From contig NW_023601433.1 in NCBI RefSeq assembly GCF_014898055.3, forward strand, positions 74,011,683 through 74,075,682: DNA of 64,000 nucleotides, read 5' to 3'. A program made the position numbers and the translations under genes. The notes beneath the pieces are model-generated. The model had not been told where the DNA came from and did not search any database. It saw only the letters and a list, made by a program, of their open reading frames with translations. Positions 60,230 to 64,000 of this stretch are shown here, in pieces. The stretch comes from Talpa occidentalis. Taxonomy: Eukaryota; Chordata; Mammalia; Eulipotyphla; Talpidae. The stretch's first letter is position 1; every line of letters starts with the position of its first letter.

Positions 60230-62150
60230 ATGCAAAAACAAATAGTGTACACACAGTCTGAAAATACAATTTCAATTCTACATAATTTGACAATAATTAC
60301 AATAATGATGGCAATTTAATAGTTTGATTTTTTTCAGTTTAAACTCAGAGCACCAGAGATAACAAAGTAATTAATGTTAGTTCAGAAATACTTAGGTATG
60401 GTACAAAACTATGAGAAATAACTCTCTCTAAAATATAAGTCAAATGCTGGAAAAATCTAGTCTGGGCTATTGTAGATATCCTCTAATCAAATCACATTTC
60501 TAAGGAAAAAAATGTGTGGCATGTTCAATAGATGGAGCATCAAATATGAAAAGACAGCTCAATGGTTTTTTTTTTTTTTAAAGAATCAGCTAGCCACCTT
60601 TATGTATGATGTCTAGAATCCACTAAGAGCAGCTATAATGGAAATGTCAGATGAAACTACTTCACTATTTGCCTTTAAAAGTGTTGTGCTGCATTTTAAA
60701 GACACTTAGATATTTGGCATTAAAAACTGTGGTGACAAGGTCACGTGACTTCTCTCAGAGGGAATCTCAAGGAGAAGGGTAAAGTAGGAGACACTGTCTA
60801 GAAGCAGAGGCAGAAAGTCAGGGTTTACCCAGGGCTATACCTGGGGGAAGCAAACATTGTTTAAAAATGAACAATGATGTAAAATATATATGAATTAAAA
60901 AAAAATTTAAATAAAATGTCAGCTTGCACAGACAAAAAAAAAAGTCAGTATTTAGTCCCAAGCCCTCTCCTCTTGAGGTTTTCCGCTAATCACAACAAAT
61001 CAACTTTCGATACATTTATCAGAAAAATGTCTTCCCACAATTCTGCTATTTTCAGTTAATGTTGTGTTCTCTTGGCTGTTGCTTCAGAGAAAAGACAGGA
61101 GCAGATGTGTACAATGTAGTAATTTATTAGGAACTAACAGAGCTTGTGCTTTGTTTATGGCAATCATATGTTCTAGAGCATAACCTCATGGGATAAAAAC
61201 ATATTTTTAAACAATTCTCTTTCTATGAAACAGGAGTGGAAGAAGTAGAAAACTAGTAGCTGCAATTTTGTACTATAATGTTTTTGCATTAAAGTGATCA
61301 CATTTTGTATTAACTCTCTGGGACACTACCATGTCTGCTTTTTTCAGCAAAAGGAACAGAAATGGTGCGTTTTACCTATCTGGGAAAGAATGAGGTTAAC
61401 AGTTTTTATCTTAAGTTTTGTATGGTTTTTTTCTTTTTTTGATAAATACAAGATAGCAAAAAGGAATCCTAAGGCTCCAGCTAAAAAATAAAACCTCTAT
61501 TGCTTTGTGGCAAAAATTAGAATTATCATTCTAATACTAACAAGCTTACCTTCTAATTTTTTGTGAGACAAAAAGGGAACTCATTTTTAACATTATGGAT
61601 TTGGAAAATAAAAGGTAAAATTATCAAATCCAAAAAACCATATGAACAAGTTTTGCAAAAACAAAACAACAGCAACATTTGCCACTGGCAAAAACAGCAT
61701 CCCCAAATGAATCTATTCCTTATATAGCTCGTTGAGCAGGATTCAGCACCCTATAAATATGTATTTAAAGAATGACAGGCCAGTTTTCCTGGACTCAAGT
61801 CCAATTCAGCTCAAGACCATAGGTTCACTGTCAGACCATGCCAGAGAGCTGCCCTTGTCCTTCCATGTGACACTGGTTGCAATTATAAGGAGAGTGTGGC
61901 AACATCATTCCTTGATTTCCTCTTACTCTCTCTCTCACCCTAGGAAATCTCCTCAGGAGATTTTTACTACATTCATTGTACAAAATCATAATAAGACTCA
62001 TCCTTCCTCTTCTTTTCTGCTTTCCTTCTTAAAGGGACCCTCCTATTCAGATTGAACCTCTACTCCCCTGTCTGGCCCACTCCAGGTCAAGGTGGTAAAA
62101 TCTTTACCTTCCTTCCTAGCCTCAGGAAAATCACCCTAATTTAGACTCTT
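60230..62150. other. Unresolved DNA with a possible old L1 tail
   Basis: 60830-60945 ('aaaatgaacaatgatgtaaa' and A-rich end, flanked by 'aaagtcag' at 60816-60823 and 60942-60949) looks like a short L1 3' end. The rest is unrecognised; frames at 61294-61491 and 61732-62055 have no known motif. Confidence 0.35.
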
Positions 62151-62157
62151 GACTCCT

Positions 62158-62450
62158 CCCAAGCTCATTCAACAAATAATTGGAGTATGTACTGTGTGTG
62201 AAGCAGTATTCTAGATTCAGGGGATTAAATAGAGAACAAAATACACCCAAATTTCTATCATAGAGCAAAATCCTGTCAAGAGGAAACAAAAAAATTAAAT
62301 AAGGCAATGATGTAGTGTAACAGAAGACTTTACATACTATGGGGAAAAGTAGAACAGGAAGGGAATTCAGAAATACTGGCAACAAAACGATCACAGCAAG
62401 CCTCACCAAGAAGGTACAAGGTACCTACCTGGAGCAAGATAGAATATTAC
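62158..62450 (-). mobile_element. L2, antisense
   Basis: 'ctcattcaacaaataattgg', 'gtgtgaagcagtattctaga' and 'taaatagagaacaaaataca' are in antisense L2 order. Confidence 0.65.
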
Positions 62451-62454
62451 CAAA

Positions 62455-62689
62455 AAAGGAGGTGGGAGAGCGAGCAGGTGATCAGGATTCAAGAGATCCT
62501 GGGTTTTGGAAACCACTGTAGGATGTTGGTTTTTATTTTGTGTGAAATGAGAACATATTTCAATGGTTTTGAGCAACAAAGAGGCACAGTCTGTTTTACC
62601 CTTTCAGCAGAATCCATTCTAACAAAGTACCTTACTACATCTAAAGTTCTAAGTACTGCAGAAAGGAAACTATTAAGTTTACTTAAAAT
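62455..62689. other. Unresolved DNA
   Basis: Nothing recognised. Confidence 0.45.
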
Positions 62690-62700
62690 GTCACATGTCA

Positions 62701-62967
62701 GGCCTCCCTGGTGGTGCAAGGATTAAGATGCAACCTATGAAGCTATCCGCAGCCACTGCAGCACAAGTTCAATCTCCGGCCAGGGAGCTACCCACATGGC
62801 GCAGCAGACCTCTCCTGACTTGCCCACTGCTCCCTTCAGCAGTGTATTTCAGTCAATCCACCTGTTCTGTTCCCCACTCTGTCTCTGGTGAATCCTCTCA
62901 CCTCCCACACCTCTGGCCTGTACCCCAGTTCTTGTAATCATAAATAAATAAATCTTTAAAAAAAAAA
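62701..62967 (+). mobile_element. tRNA-derived SINE, subfamily II
   Basis: Perfect 11-bp TSD GTCACATGTCA (62690-62700; 62968-62978). A box TGGTGCAAGGAT, B box GTTCAATCTCC (one change), full body ending 'ctgtaccccagttcttgtaa', tail AATAAATAAATCTTTAAAA. Confidence 0.9.
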
Positions 62968-62984
62968 GTCACATGTCATACTTT

Positions 62985-64000
62985 TACTAGGTCCACCAAA
63001 CTATTTTGTTTTTGGAACACCTTCTAACACCTAATATCTCAGAACCCAGATAGGAAGCACAGAGCTTGAAGATCTTTAAGGTCCTTTGAGATTTAACATT
63101 CTAAAATTCTATGTCAGAATATGGAATTTTAATAGAACAATCCTAAATAAACTGACATTAAATAAAAGCAACAAAAAATTGAAATAAATGAAACAACTTC
63201 AGGTTTTACATATCTACGCTTTCTCTTTCTTATGACAATGAATAACAAAGACAAGAGAATCAAAAATACTTAGAAGCAAAGTCTAGGTTAAAACCTCCCT
63301 CAACATATCATGATAGTAGCTAAATCAAAAGTATGCTCATCATTTGAGCCCCTCAGTGGCTCTTGTCACATAAAAGTAGTTCCATAGCTTAAATTATTAT
63401 AACTAACACAGCTCTGCCACTTATATCTGACAAAAATGTCTATTTCTATCATCTACCAGTTTCACGAATTAGACTTTATACAAATATTCTAAGCCAGTAA
63501 ACTAGCAAAAACAGTTTTCCACACTGCAACAATGCTAAATCAAAGTTACATTTTCCAAAGAAATATATTCATTATCCAATTTGTTTCTTTGATCTTTTTA
63601 TTCACATCAAAGTAACTCAAATAAGTCTTGTATGTCCACAATATTTTAGTCACTGAAACTTATAAACTAACATCCTATTTCTACAGCTTTACCTTTGATA
63701 TAATCAACTGTGAAATTTCTCTCTTAAAGTTAAAAGAACATGTATAAAATAAAACCAGTGCTAGTAAATGAACTTACTTTGACATATCTAGGCAGACTGT
63801 TATATACTAAGTATCCCAAGGCATGGCAAATAATTTTCTCATGTATTATATACATTATCAGAAGGTATCAAGGATATTGAATTGCTAAAACTACATCCAT
63901 TTGAGAAAATTATCTTGTGTGATAGTCGACATCCTAGGTACAAGTGGGGGAGCAGGGGTAATATTCTGAAGACTGAGCTAAAGACTTGAACAGCATCTTT
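62985..64000. other. Unresolved AT-rich DNA to the window end
   Basis: No gene or repeat recognised. Confidence 0.5.

Noticed and set aside
1..64000. A hidden new multi-gene system
   Set aside because: Apart from L1 pieces I found no long open frames with recognisable features, no ordered gene cluster and no structured RNA beyond short hairpins.

Overview
This 64 kb window looks like intergenic or deep intronic DNA from a placental mammal. It is AT-rich, I found no host exon, tRNA, rRNA or other functional gene that I can defend, and the annotation is therefore mostly one of transposable elements. Ancient repeats shared by mammals (MIR, L2, MER5A-like hAT fragments, old L1/HAL1 pieces) sit beside young lineage-specific repeats. 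The young SINE is tRNA-derived and I do not recognise it as a named family. It is not Alu, B1/B2, carnivore CAN, ruminant/cetacean, camelid, equine ERE or rabbit CSINE, so I leave the species open and suggest only a non-model placental, possibly laurasiatherian.

Layout. 1-3000: weakly resolved old DNA with one hAT-like fragment and one MIR. 3007-3990: three tRNA-SINEs, two of them inserted side by side. 4000-7170: old L2/MIR, unresolved sequence, and one odd 267-bp open stretch. 7180-10060: a probable HAL1 into which two 5'-truncated L1 copies jumped, each with target-site duplications (TSDs). 10225-14050: L2, MIR, MER5A and old L1 mosaic with a SINE. 14540-14921: a likely 3' end of a retrocopied mRNA with a small L1 fragment at its poly(A). 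15460-31040: ancient repeats, microsatellites, a 1.4 kb hAT-type transposon, an LTR-like element and two candidate conserved non-coding stretches. 31715-43690: old L1 pieces, SINEs, two MER5A copies with related left flanks, and a minus-strand young L1 3' end. 43690-51600: mostly unresolved.

The dominant object is a complete, recent L1 retrotransposon at 51619-57371 with a perfect 13-bp TSD (51606-51618 and 57372-57384). It has a 5' UTR built of 196-bp tandem promoter monomers with YY1-like sites, an ORF1, a roughly 70-bp spacer, an ORF2 (endonuclease, reverse transcriptase, Cys-rich C terminus) broken by several frameshifts and stops, and a G-rich 3' UTR. Other copies with the same 3' end lie at 7817, 9120, 14816, 35851, 41577 and 48111. 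L1 machinery of this kind would have mobilised the SINEs, which also carry poly(A) tails and TSDs. From 57385 to the end there is old repeat and unresolved DNA plus one more SINE at 62701.

I looked for a new functional system and did not find one. The points most worth checking are the monomeric L1 promoter, the two-subfamily SINE with tandem AATAAA and TCTTT tails, the stacked insertions, and the two candidate conserved non-coding blocks.
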